NCBI RefSeq assembly: GCF_000234665.1
Contig: NC_018335.1
Coordinates: 496,001 to 560,000, forward strand
Source of the DNA: Leishmania mexicana MHOM/GT/2001/U1103
Taxonomy: Eukaryota > Euglenozoa > Kinetoplastea > Trypanosomatida > Trypanosomatidae
Direction of reading: 5' to 3'
DNA length: 64,000 bases
Below are positions 29,971 to 40,100 of the stretch, piece by piece. Each line of letters opens with the position of its first letter. Positions within the stretch are counted from its first letter, which is position 1. The position numbers and the translations under genes were made by a program. The notes beneath the pieces are model-generated. The model was not told the origin of the DNA and did not search any database. It worked only from the letters and a program-made list of their open reading frames with translations.

Positions 29971-30004
<34 letters not shown>

Positions 30005-32001
30005 TGCTCGGCAACTACTGCGGAATGCCCGCGCCGTATCAGCAAGTAGCCGGGATGGACATGAACGGCGGTTATGACCAGCAACCACAGCAGCCACCAC
30101 AGCAGCAGATGCCGATGCAACCTCGGATGCACAACATACCGCCCAACGCGATGGGCATGAACCACAACAACATGATGGGTGGGGGCGGTCGCATGCCGTA
30201 CAACAGTAACCAACGTAACCCGATCCCGAACATGCATCCGAGCATGAATCCACAGGCCAACATGGGACTCGGCAGCGTCAGCGCTCAGCCGCCTCCACCC
30301 ATGGCAGCGCCAGCTCCAGTGCCGCGGCCTCTTTCCGTGCCTCCGGCAGCTGCAGCCCCGTCTTATATCACGAAGAACACGCCGCGCGCCGTGATGGTGG
30401 TCGGTTACAAGAAAACCGGCAAGACCAGCGTGGCGCAGGCGATTGCGAAAAGGGAAGGATTTGACTACGTGTGTCTCAAGTCGCCACTGCAGCAATCCGC
30501 CGCCCAAGCAGCAGGCGGTGAGAAAGTCGAGGAGGCTGAGGAAGCCGAAGAAGAGGATGTAAGCCTGCTGGAACGACTGGCGCCACTGCGTGCGGCGCTG
30601 GAGAAGAAATCGACAATGAAGGGGTTGGTCATCGATGATGCCTTCTCGACCAACAAGTTCCAAGCCCACTACGTGGTGCACTACCTCGTCAAGGCGGGTC
30701 TGCAGCTGGACGCAGTTGTGACCCTCGTGCCAGAGTTGACGTCGCTGGTCGAGCGTGGGGTAAGCTTCGCGAAGTCGCACGCCAAGACGATGCACCCGGA
30801 AGCGTTCGAGTTCGCCTCAAGTCTCGACCCCGATAGGGTTATTGTTATGGATGAGGACTTGAAGTTGGAGGAGCTGACGGAGAAGGCGGCAGCTGAGGTG
30901 TCGGCGCTGCTGAAAAAGAACGACGCCGCGATCAAGCTGGAGCAGGAGTACTTCATCCCCAACTGCCCCATGGTGACCGACGCGGAGCTGGTGGAGCAGA
31001 TTTTAGAAGCAGAGCGTAGTGCGGTGAAGCGCCCGCTGCCGTACGCATTCACGTACTCGGAGCCGAACTACGTGCTCGACTACGTGCAGTTTGTGCAGTC
31101 AGCTCCGAAGCTGCAGCACTACCTCGTCACACCGTGGATCTGGGGAGATAAGCTGTCGCTGATTGGCTACGACATGAGCGTTTATGTCCACCTAACATCC
31201 TACAACCTTCTGTTCAAGTTGAACGACGTGCCAGCGGCGATGCAGGAGCTCCTCAAGAAGCTCAAGAGCGAGGCGGAGGCATCAGGGGCGGAGGATCCGA
31301 CGTCGCAGGTGCTGTTCTGTGTCGAGGCGTCCATGCTGAACGATGTCATCTACATCTCTGACATGATGATCATCGGCAAGCAGTATGGTTCGGAGATGCT
31401 GCTGCACGATCGTGTGAAGCTGTTGTCCGACTCGTTCGGCAAGCTGCCAAGCAACAGCTCTGTGCGGTTGCTGGAGCACTACCCCGTCTGCGACGTCATG
31501 ACATGCCTAGAAGCGTACAAGGACGTCAGCCGCGGCGCGATTTTTGTCAACCCTGACGGGATCGAGTACGGCCGCTACGACGTGCGCAACTTTGTGTACC
31601 CGTCGGAAACCAAGAAGACGGTGCGGCTGCGCATTTGGGCCGGTAGCATGACGGACGGCATGTGGAGCTTCGACGGCTACGTGCGCGAGTACGAGGACGA
31701 GGTGTTAGCGACAAGCCGCACGACCGGCGCGAGCAACCTCCCGGTCATGATTAGTGATGCAAACGTCGACACGCACATGATCAACGACGGCAACATCGTC
31801 GAGTGTGTGATGGAGAAGACGGCCACCAAAGGCAAGTCACGCGAGAAGAGTGCGGTGCTGACATTTTGCCGCCGCTGTAAGTGGGAAGTGACACCCATTA
31901 CTCAATTTTACATGTGGGCGTTCGCTGATCCGCCGCAGTGGTCGACGGAGTCCTTCCTGGACGCCTGCTCCACCATCGCCTCAGTGCGGCCGACCGTGTA
32001 G
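29611..32001 (+). CDS. Capping-enzyme-like pseudo-guanylyltransferase with PAM2-like motif and P-loop domain
   Basis: 796 residues from ATG 29611. The N-terminus MSNLNPNAPSFP repeats the PAM2-like motif of the upstream paralogue (Leu4, Phe11). Residues about 20-260 are Gly/Asn/Gln/Met/Pro-rich with Gly runs, an RNA-granule-like low-complexity region. A P-loop GYKKTGKTS sits at 265-273. The rest aligns by pattern with the guanylyltransferase of the upstream gene, but the nucleotidyl-lysine motif KxDGxR is replaced by WIWGDK (509-514), removing the catalytic Lys. The motif III equivalent is VEASM instead of LDAEM, and no motif VI RxRxDK is visible. It is therefore probably catalytically dead as a guanylyltransferase. 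In T. brucei, capping-enzyme homologues with an NTPase-like N-terminus associate with eIF4E/eIF4G complexes (G5-IP with EIF4E6/EIF4G5); this is a plausible counterpart, by inference. Last gene of the + unit. Confidence 0.8.
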
Positions 32002-34130
32002 AGTGAGACACAGCTCCCACCCCTTCCGCCACAAACCCGACATGCCCCTGGCCGCCAACCCCTCCTCTCCCCCCTCCCATCACACACAGAGACACACACA
32101 CTCAGGTGAACTATTGTGCTCGCCTCCGTGTAAGGAAAGTTCGTGTGCGAGAGGAGTGCGACACCGCACCTTTCCTCTCGCACCAAACGTAAAAATAGGA
32201 CGTGCTCAAACTAATGAGGGAAAAAGGATAGCAGCACCTCTCGCTCTGCCACGTCGAGCCAAGGCCGCGGCGCCTCTCTCCTAGCCAACCCGCTCAGGTG
32301 TTGCGGGTGAAGTTCGTGTAGTCGCACTTTTTTTTGGAGTTGACGCATTAGAAGGCGGTGGGAGAGGTACACGCATACAGCACATGCAAGCGGTTCGACA
32401 ATAGTGGGGAAGGGGTTGTGCCCAAATACCCTCTATACGTGTAGGGGGCACAAGTAGAAAAAAAATGTGTGTGGGGGGAGCGTTGTCCAGATAGTCGGAA
32501 AAGCAGACTGGCAGAGAGATGCGCACGCCGGCGGGACGTTTTTACTGTTGTGAATACCTGACAAAACTCCCTGAGCGACGTTGACACGAAGAGCAACAAA
32601 GGAAAGGAGAGGAAGGGCCGCGGCTTGCATCCCTTCAACTTTACCAGTGGTCTCTTAGCTAACCTTCTCCAGTGAGCGATGAAGTACAACGGGGCTTTTG
32701 CTTTTGCGGTGGTCTCTCGGCTGCTGGTTGCCAGTACTCGGCGGAAACGGTGTAAACAAGGGCGAGTCTGGTGCATCTCACCCCTCCCCAGCCCGTTTCT
32801 GGGCAGTTGTGGGTGTATTGGTGCATGTGCAGTGATGCCAGACTTTGTTCTTGTTGCTGCAAATTGGCAGCACACATAATTTTTTTTAAAGGCGGTCAGC
32901 GTGAAGGCGGGAGGCAGCGGTGGAGGTATGTGTGTGTGTGGACCGCTTATTGCGCACATCTTTGTGTGCCACTATAGTCCATCTTGGGTTTCTCTTTCTC
33001 CTGTTCTCGTCCGCCCTCTCTCTCCTCTTACGCCAGTTGGCGTGGTCGTCTTGTCGGTGATGCTGTTGTGGTCGCCTGTGTCTGTGGGTCTGTGAGCAGG
33101 AGAGGTGAATAGAGGGAGTACGTATGACTGCCTCATTCTTTGTAGGCGCTCTGTGAGCTTCCCGAGCAGCCGTGCGTGTACGTGTCGGTCTTCGTGCTAT
33201 AGCTTTCGTATTTCCTTTTCCCCTCCCCGCATGCACTCCACTTTGCGCAGTCGTGCGCTTCCACGGCGGGGGTCCTTCGCGTGCGTGTGTGTGTGTGTGT
33301 GCTTTCGTTTTTTTCTGTTTTGGTGGTGAGCAGGAGGGAGGGTTGTTGTTTGGTCAACGAAGAGGATAGCATACGTAGCAACGACAGCGATGAAGATGAT
33401 GCAGCGGACAAAGCACCCACATGTGTCTGTGTGTGTGTTTTTCTGTGAGACGACGCGCTGATGTGGTACCGTGTACCTGCGTCTCTCCTCTTTTCATCGC
33501 TTCATCTCTCTACCGGTGCTTTTTTCCGTCCAAGAACAACAACAGACATACACACAGAAAAAATACGGCAACACAAAATGAAAAGCGGCCGTGCCGCGTG
33601 TGATCTCTCGCGAAGAGGTTGTACTCACCGGTAAGAGAGGTCTTATATGCATTGCGTGTGATGGGAGGAGGCTACACGATGCGAACCACCAGTGTGGCAA
33701 GGCTCGCGGTGTTTCGCTGCAGCGTGTCATACCGGCGGAGAGAGTCGACATGGATTCTTGTCGCAAGAGGAAAAGAGCGGGCAGGAAGTATGGCTTTTTT
33801 TTGCAGTCCCACCCTCTCTCCACTGGCCCTCTCACCCCAAATGGGGTGGTGCTGCTGCACCAGCACGCGAACCCCCGACTACGCACGTCTCCCACTCACC
33901 CTTTCCTATCCTTCGCCTCCCCTTCCCTGCTCTCCTCGCTTCTCTCTGCACCGTGCATATGTGGGTCTCGCATTCTGGCGCATTTTTTTTTCGCTAGCCC
34001 ACCCCCTGTGGATAGAAGGACACGCGTGTCTGCCTAAAACATTCGGCCGTACAACAGCCGTCCAAATACACCCGCAAATGTCGTTCAGCACAGCTGACGC
34101 TACTTTTTTCCCAGCAACATCGTCGTTCCC

Positions 34131-34317
34131 CATGATGAGACAGCCACGTCATTGCATGGTGGCTCAGAACCCAGCCGCCCTCCCCTCTCTCCCCCCTCAC
34201 CCTCCTGCTATCCTCCGCCAAATGCCGGACCACATCTGGTTGTGACGCGGTCAGGCACCTACGACGTAAGGGGAGGAGGGGGGTCTGCGCGATGCATCGC
34301 TGCTGACGTCGGCGGTC
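34131..34317 (+). mobile_element. Truncated SIDER2-like repeat, copy 3
   Basis: About 187 bp matching the first part of the 11822-12416 repeat in direct orientation with a handful of substitutions and a few inserted G/A bases. Similarity stops abruptly near 34318, in the middle of the full-length element. It sits in the strand-switch region about 2.1 kb beyond the last + strand stop. Confidence 0.75.
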
Positions 34318-34639
34318 TTGCGTTTAAAGTGGCGTGCCGCCCCCGCGCACCCACTATGGTGAGAGCATTACAACTCTGAACGTCTTTTCTGCCTGAGACC
34401 GCGAGTGGGCAGGGCACTAGGCACCGGAAGTTGCCAGCGATTTTCTCTCATATGGGCTATGGTCGCTGGTGAGTGCAACTGTATTCGTGATGTGTCCCCA
34501 TGACCGGAGTCGCTTTTCGGCAACTCGTCGATGGGGTGGAGTCGCCGTCCATCCATGGGGGAACCTACTTTCTCTGGCAGAATTGTTTCCTGTGCACGCA
34601 TATCCCCTTCAGGTGATCCCGGCACGGGCCCCTTTCTCC

Positions 34640-34960
34640 CACATGCGTCCCTCCAGGGCGCGGGTGCGGCTTTTTGGCGTGCGCGGTAGGGGATGGGGGG
34701 TGCGTAACGGGGTGGGGGGTGGGATTTCTCGCCGGTTCCCCCCGCGTTTCGCGGGGGCGGGCAGGGCCAACGCCATTCCCCCAGAAGGCGCGGCGCGGGG
34801 CTGGCGCCACGCTGGAAAAAGGGGGAGGGGGTTGGCGGTTCGGGCGCCCCCTTCGGCATGGCCGGGGAAGGGGGCGGGCCCAGGTCCGCGCACGCCAAGC
34901 GCAGAGGGGAGGGGGAGGTAGGCGCCAGGGGGGGGGTCGTCGTTTTTCATCGGGGAAGGG
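34640..34960. other. Extremely G-rich block in the strand-switch region
   Basis: Some 320 bp with dense G runs of 4-9 on the + strand and CCCC runs opposite, unlike any other segment here. Frames across it are Gly/Arg/Pro-biased and not considered coding. It could be a quadruplex-prone termination element or an assembly or consensus error zone. Confidence 0.5.
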
Positions 34961-35042
34961 ATATTCGACAAAAAAAACGGCGACACAAAGACGAAAACGC
35001 GAACCAAGGCCAGCGCGTATTATGGCCTTGTCGGCGACGCGC

Positions 35043-36101
35043 CTACACGTGGAGGTCGTGGGTGAGGTACAAGTGACGTTGTTTGTAAAGCCGGTGCATC
35101 TGCTTGTCATGCAGCTCCGTCGCCAGCTCCTGCACACTCGACTCCTTCATCGAGAAGCAAATCGGCGACACCAACGCCGGCACAGCGTCCATGCCGGGGG
35201 GCCGCACGAGAACCTGACGCATCGGCGTCACGCTGCTGTAATCACGAGGGTCGCGGAGTCGCATCGCTCGTATCTCGGTGCTTAAGTGCCGCAGCTCTCT
35301 CTGGAGCGCCTCGATGGCGTCAAAGGTATCGTCGACGAGTACATGAGGGTCTATGCATACAGGTGCGTTGCGGCGAACCGTGACGGCGGACTGCGGCGGC
35401 GATGGCGCACGTGGCGCCGGCGCAGCGTACAGGCGGCGCATGGGCGCGATTTTCTCGCCACCGTTAGCCTCGAGTGCAGCCACCGGTACGCCGGTACGGC
35501 GGCTATCGCCGGCTGCATGCACGACGGGGTCTGTGGGCATCCTCGACGGCGGCTGGGCCTGCGTGTGTGGTAATCTCACAGCCGGTCGAGGAAGCGACAG
35601 CGGCGCCGGAGACAAGAGCTGCGGTCGAGAGTACCACGACGGTGTTGTCGCTGCTGACGCCGACGGCACCCGTGGTCCAATGAGCGAACCGCGCTTTGCA
35701 TGGCCGCCACTGCTGTGCCCAGTAGCGGCGCAATCGTCGAAGTAGGCGGGAAGCGACGTTCCGCGAGCAGGACGGAGTGTCGGGCCTTCGGTGGCGTCTA
35801 CCAGCGGCGGCGAATCCAAGGGCGCAATGGAGTCAACGCGGGAAATGCCGCAGAGCTTGGCGCGTGGCAGGGCTGGAATGAACCACAGCGCATTCATCTT
35901 GTCGACTCCGCAGTCCATGCCCACAGCAACGGGGCTCGTCTGTGGATCGATGCGGTGGTCACCCCAGTACAGGTCACCATCCTCGTCGAAGCGCCTTAGC
36001 ACGTTGTGGAACTTGACTGTCGGCTCCAGCTGCAGCAGACGGGGCTCATCGCACCCGTCTGTGTACACCTCCAAGAAACACCGGCGTGCGCTCGTATCCA
36101 T
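35043..36101 (-). CDS. Hypothetical protein with possible SUMO/ubiquitin-like N-terminal domain
   Basis: 352 residues from ATG 36101-36099. Residues about 8-76 resemble a beta-grasp (SUMO/Rad60-SLD-like) fold. A first strand CFLEVYTD is followed by a strand-helix segment LLQLEPTVKFHNVLRRF, then a strand (LYWGDHRID), the turn TSPVAVGMDCGVD and a closing strand NALWFI. This order and the Gly-Met-x-x-Gly turn recall SUMO (LGMEDGD). The middle (80-260) is Pro/Ser/Ala-rich and probably disordered. Residues about 265-300 (DTFDAIEALQRELRHL) look like a short coiled coil. No C-terminal di-Gly follows the fold, so it is not a conjugated modifier. Function unknown; the fold call is inference. It is the last gene of the - unit, next to the strand-switch region. 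Confidence 0.7.
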   Translation of the reverse strand: MDTSARRCFLEVYTDGCDEPRLLQLEPTVKFHNVLRRFDEDGDLYWGDHRIDPQTSPVAVGMDCGVDKMNALWFIPALPRAKLCGISRVDSIAPLDSPPLVDATEGPTLRPARGTSLPAYFDDCAATGHSSGGHAKRGSLIGPRVPSASAATTPSWYSRPQLLSPAPLSLPRPAVRLPHTQAQPPSRMPTDPVVHAAGDSRRTGVPVAALEANGGEKIAPMRRLYAAPAPRAPSPPQSAVTVRRNAPVCIDPHVLVDDTFDAIEALQRELRHLSTEIRAMRLRDPRDYSSVTPMRQVLVRPPGMDAVPALVSPICFSMKESSVQELATELHDKQMHRLYKQRHLYLTHDLHV

Positions 36102-37787
36102 GAATCAAATGACACAGGGTCAGGGGCGGTCGGGCGAGCGGCTTTTTGCTCGATGGCTGTTCTCGCCTCCCCTTTCCAGCTGTAGGTTTCCGCTGTGGGT
36201 ATGAACGTAGGGACCTGAGTGGCAGGGACGTGTGCAGCAGCCAACCAATACGGGTAAAGGAGAGCAGATGGACACGTAGCGCAGGGAAAAGGTAGGTTGT
36301 CCACTGTTTCTGCTGCACATTAAACACATGTCCGCCGTGTCCTCCTTTTTCGTGCAAGATCTACTCAAGGGCTTTTGTGGTGTGGCCACAGTTGCAGAGG
36401 AAACGAAAAGCAGCAGGGACGAAGACAGGCCGAAGACGGTGGGTGCGGTGGTGAGCAGTAAAGTGCATGACGCGATGCTCGCGTACACCCTCCTGCAGCT
36501 CCATGCGCCCGTATGAGTCCAGTACAGTGTAGAACGATGACAAGCGCCACCTTTTCAAGCCTTTTCTAACATTGTTTTCAGGGGAAGGGAGGGGGTGTAC
36601 GTCTGACTTCTCCCCTCCCCCCCCCCCACACACACTACCCCACTCACTCCCCCCCCCCAACACGCGGCACTGTCCAACGGGGACATGCGAAGACTTCTTC
36701 ACAACGGTAGGGACAAGCTAGAAAAAAAAGGTGCACCACGCACTCTGATCGGCACAGCCCATTACAAAATCCTTGCCATCGCCACATCAGAGAGGAGAGA
36801 ACAAGACAGAATAATAAAAAAAAGCAACAACACCGCCACCAGCACCCACTCAGGAACACGCACAACAGGGAAGCACTGGGAAAGTGGAGAGGAGAGTGCA
36901 CCTGCGCTGAGAAGTTTACCTCACACTCGACTACCAAATATTCACACAAAGAGGTTTGTTGTTCAGTTTGCCCGTTCACTGCTACAGAGCGTACGGTCAA
37001 CTCCCCTCTACAACAGGCCTGCCGTAGCTGTCACAGGCCCCCTCCCCCTCCCCATCACGTCCGTGCGAGGCAGCGCTGCAACAGCCTTACAGCAAAGCAC
37101 CGACCCAGCCCTCCGAGGCACGGCCTCGCCCTCAAAGTATACCCAGACGCCCGCTCCGCAGGGCCCCTCACAGCCGCGCCCATCATGCCCGTCGCCACCC
37201 CTCGTGCATCCCCCATCGGGGGCGACACTCAGCCTCCCCACCACACCAGTAGACCGTGTGAGGGCCAGGGGGGAGGGAGGGGCAGGATACGTCCCAGCCG
37301 CGCTGGCACGCCGCCTAAAATCACATGGATGGCGCCACCCTGCTGACACGGTCGCGGGTCGCTGCGACGCCACGCCGTCCAGGGCATGACCGCCGACGTC
37401 AGCAGCGATGCATCGCGCAGACCCCCCTCCTTACGTCGTAGGTGCCTGGGCGCGTCACAACCAGATGTGGTCCGGCATTTGGCGGAGGATAGCAGGAGGG
37501 TGAGGGGGGAGAGAGGGGAGGGCGGTTGGGTTCTGAGCCACCATGCAATGACCTGGGTGTCCCGTCATGAGGAACGGAAACGCCACTGTAAGTCACAACG
37601 AAAACATGTCCCACGGGACCACACACACACACAGAGAAGGCAGAAAAGGAAAAGGAGCAACAGGAGAACTGGAAAGAAACGGGAAGAGAGCTCTACTGGT
37701 GCGCTGATGCCCATTTTGACCAGCAACGACGACGACGACAGCACCAACGCGTGCTGGCGATGTAGAGAAAAAAAAAGAGAATATGGA
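36102..37787. other. Intergenic region containing a SIDER2-like repeat
   Basis: 1.7 kb between two - strand genes. The central ~600 bp is a SIDER2-like repeat in the - orientation. The rest is spacer, with C homopolymers at 36618-36627 and 36651-36658 (G runs in the - strand transcript) and an ACAC run near 37620. No supported gene. A long + frame through the repeat simply reflects repeat composition. Confidence 0.6.
36972..37570 (-). mobile_element. SIDER2-like degenerate retroposon, copy 2 (inverted relative to copy 1)
   Basis: The reverse complement of this segment matches 11822-12416 nearly base for base, ending at the same junction (the GTGAACGG end). The few differences include a CCGG/CGGG change and a short divergent patch near the distal end. 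Relative to transcription the orientation is the same as copy 1: its head lies about 220 nt beyond the stop of the - strand gene at 37788, placing it in that gene's 3' UTR zone. Confidence 0.7.
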
Positions 37788-40046
37788 TCAATCTCGAGGC
37801 GCTTCTGATGATGACGTCGCAGCGTCGTTCTGATCCCTGTCTGTGTCACCTTCCGCCGAGAAGGAAATGAAATTGAAGTTCACGTTGCTAAAGCTGGGGT
37901 ACGACTGCAGGGCCGGGGAGCCGCCCTGTTGCAGGGTGTGCACCTCCTCTTTCAGGGCCTCGATGTCTACTACTGCGTCCTGCGCTGGGCGCGGTGGTCG
38001 GTCGTCATCGGCGCTGCGCCGCACAACTACATACGAACCTTTTGTGAACTTGCTTGAAAACCCGGAAAGGCGTGAGCCGCGAGAGATGCCGCCCGCCTTC
38101 GGGCCGTGGAAGCGATCGCCTGCGAGGTTGATGGTATCCCGGTGTACCGTATGCGGTAGCCCGGTTGAGCCGCGCTCCCTAAAGTGCTCACCCGTGATCG
38201 GGGTGTCCATGTGGCGCACGCGTTCTTGGATAGCGTCGCACGCCTTGAAGACCTCCAGGTGTTTCTCAAATGGGCCGCCAGCGGCGGACTGAAAAAGTGG
38301 CAGCGAGGACAGGTTTGTCAGTGCATCGATGCAGAGGCTCGACAGGGACGTATTCGGGATCTGTGCGAGGCGCGTCAGCGCGCCAAGGACAGATTCGACC
38401 GCGCCACACCGCAGGACAACAGTGTCTGCCTTCACCAGGTACCTCCACAGGCAATCTCGCTCGGCCGCAGCGCTTAGACTTTCGCCAACGAGCGTTGCCC
38501 GCTGAAAGATGGTCAGGATGCAGCGGTGCAGAGTTCTGGCCAGCGCGTCGTGCTGCGGAAAGCGCTCGCAGCAGCCGATGAGTGCAGGGAAAAAGCCGCT
38601 TGTGATGAGGGTGTTGTCGGTGCTGGCCAGCTGGAAGAGGGCGAGCTCCACGAACAACTCACAGACCGCAAGCCGGAGCGGGCCCAGACCATACGTCCCG
38701 GCCGGAGCGACCGCAGAGAGGACGCGTGACAACACATCCGCAGATGGCGCGTAGGCGTCCAGCTCAGCCTTTTCCTGTGCAGTGGGAGCAAGGAGCGCCG
38801 TCACGCGTGGCGCCTGTGCCTGAAGCACCGCCACCGGCGTAATGTACCTTGTGGCCGTTTCGTACATGTACCTCGTCTCGGGCAGCACCAGTGACTTGCG
38901 CACGAGGCCAATAATCGAGACGAGCACCTCCACCCCATCCGCCGCCAGCGACACAGGCGGCGCTGCGGCCCCCTCTGGCGTCAAGAGCGCCGACCTCTCC
39001 ACGTCCTGCTCGCAGCAGCTTAAGATGCGCTCAACGTAGTCCGAGACAAGCGGCTCGCTGAGGAGCACATCCACGATCGGCCCAGCGCTGTGGCTGTATC
39101 CGCGCTTGAGTAGTTCCTTGAAGAAGTAAAAGTAGTGGTACATCCCGGGGTCTTGGATGGCAACAGGGAGGTAGGCGCAGAGCGTCGTCGGGAAGTCAAG
39201 TCGAATCCATTGCGACGTGAAGAGCGCCGTCTTGGTTGTTGGCTTCACCATCCACACCGCGGACAGCGCTGATCCAAAGAGCGCAATGAGGGTTTCGGCG
39301 ACAATGGAGTTGCTCGCAAGGTTCTCCACCACACCCTTGATGGTCGAATGCGTGAGGGTGTCGGCGATGGCCTGTGTGGTCGCCTCGAAGTCACTATCGA
39401 AGGCTTCTAGCAGGAGACGCTGCACGGCAAACGTGCGCTGCGACAGCAGCATCTTCTCCCCACTCAGCGCTTCGATGCAGGCCGCCACGACCGCGTCGAC
39501 TTCCGATTGCTCCTGGGAGTGGGTAATACAGAAGGAGAGCAGCTCCGTCAAGTTCGCGAGGCACCGCCGCTCCTGATCCTCGTCAGCATCGCCGATGACG
39601 GAGACGGCTGCTGTCGGTGCACCGTTGGCGTGATTCCCCTGGGATGGGTGTTGTATCTCTACGACTCCCGTCGATGCCTCGGCCTCTCCTGGCGGGCTGC
39701 AGACCGTCAGGAAGGAGCCTTCCGGGTGGTGTTTCGAGCCCACAGGGCCATTCTCTATCTGTGCCTTTCCGTGAAGCAGCGAAAACAGCGTATCAGCATG
39801 CCGTACAATGTATTGAAGAACAACACGCACAGCGCTTGGGATGCTGTCAGAGCTGCCGTCCTCGTTCCTGTCGGAGCCGTCGCACCCGCGTCGATTCGCA
39901 CGGGCGGTCCCGACAGACTGAATGCTGTGCAGGTAGTCCGTAACGGCGTCTGACAACAACACCGCAGCAAGGTCTGTCTGTGGGGATGCGAGTAGCTCAG
40001 GAACACTCTCCGTTGCCCATCCCTTTGCCGGTGCACCGATGATCAT
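37788..40046 (-). CDS. SAPS-domain (SIT4/PP6 phosphatase regulatory subunit)-like protein
   Basis: 752 residues from ATG 40046-40044; the open extension to 40259 lacks an upstream ATG and covers the pyrimidine leader. The body (about 10-580) is a continuous helical, HEAT/armadillo-like repeat protein. Several blocks recall the SAPS family: the opening helix pair (ESVPELLASPQTDL...), and a segment reading GLGPLRLAVCELF followed by an SGFFPALIGCCERFPQHDAL segment, equivalent to the family's LGxxRLxxVExxxxL ... SGxxxxxxDLFFxYPxNNxLH. The C-terminal ~170 residues are charged and probably disordered. SAPS proteins bind the catalytic subunit of PP6/Sit4 and direct it in cell-cycle and growth control. 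The assignment is from pattern reading; another armadillo-type scaffold is the main alternative. A SIDER2-like repeat lies in its 3' flank. Confidence 0.6.
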   Translation of the reverse strand: MIIGAPAKGWATESVPELLASPQTDLAAVLLSDAVTDYLHSIQSVGTARANRRGCDGSDRNEDGSSDSIPSAVRVVLQYIVRHADTLFSLLHGKAQIENGPVGSKHHPEGSFLTVCSPPGEAEASTGVVEIQHPSQGNHANGAPTAAVSVIGDADEDQERRCLANLTELLSFCITHSQEQSEVDAVVAACIEALSGEKMLLSQRTFAVQRLLLEAFDSDFEATTQAIADTLTHSTIKGVVENLASNSIVAETLIALFGSALSAVWMVKPTTKTALFTSQWIRLDFPTTLCAYLPVAIQDPGMYHYFYFFKELLKRGYSHSAGPIVDVLLSEPLVSDYVERILSCCEQDVERSALLTPEGAAAPPVSLAADGVEVLVSIIGLVRKSLVLPETRYMYETATRYITPVAVLQAQAPRVTALLAPTAQEKAELDAYAPSADVLSRVLSAVAPAGTYGLGPLRLAVCELFVELALFQLASTDNTLITSGFFPALIGCCERFPQHDALARTLHRCILTIFQRATLVGESLSAAAERDCLWRYLVKADTVVLRCGAVESVLGALTRLAQIPNTSLSSLCIDALTNLSSLPLFQSAAGGPFEKHLEVFKACDAIQERVRHMDTPITGEHFRERGSTGLPHTVHRDTINLAGDRFHGPKAGGISRGSRLSGFSSKFTKGSYVVVRRSADDDRPPRPAQDAVVDIEALKEEVHTLQQGGSPALQSYPSFSNVNFNFISFSAEGDTDRDQNDAATSSSEAPRD

Positions 40047-40100
40047 CGGAGTAGGACACCGCTTGGACGGTATCGTGGAAGCAAAGGAAACACGGCAGTA

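Larger units (their letters stand above)
32002..35042. terminator. Convergent strand-switch region (inferred Pol II termination zone)
   Basis: All genes left of 32001 are on + and all right of 35043 on -, so this 3 kb is where two polycistronic units converge. In Leishmania such sites are established transcription termination regions, enriched in base J and sometimes carrying tRNA genes. I see no tRNA here. Contents: T/G-rich and CA-rich spacer, a TG microsatellite at about 33283-33301, a truncated SIDER2-like copy at 34131-34317 and a G-rich block at about 34640-34960. Strand layout is direct; termination function is inferred from known trypanosomatid biology. Confidence 0.75.

Noticed and set aside
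29650..30795. 381-codon open frame on the - strand opposite the second capping paralogue
   Set aside because: It is antisense to a Gly/Gln/Asn-rich coding region; its Ala/His/Val-rich composition mirrors the complementary codons and shows no domain.
34368..35285. Overlapping Pro/Arg/Gly-rich frames on both strands in the G-rich block
   Set aside because: They are explained by extreme base composition; all frames lack stops there for that reason.
37008..37808. + strand frame and matching - strand frames across the SIDER2-like copy 2
   Set aside because: The same translation appears from copy 1 at 12017-12391, showing it is repeat-derived; no protein features.
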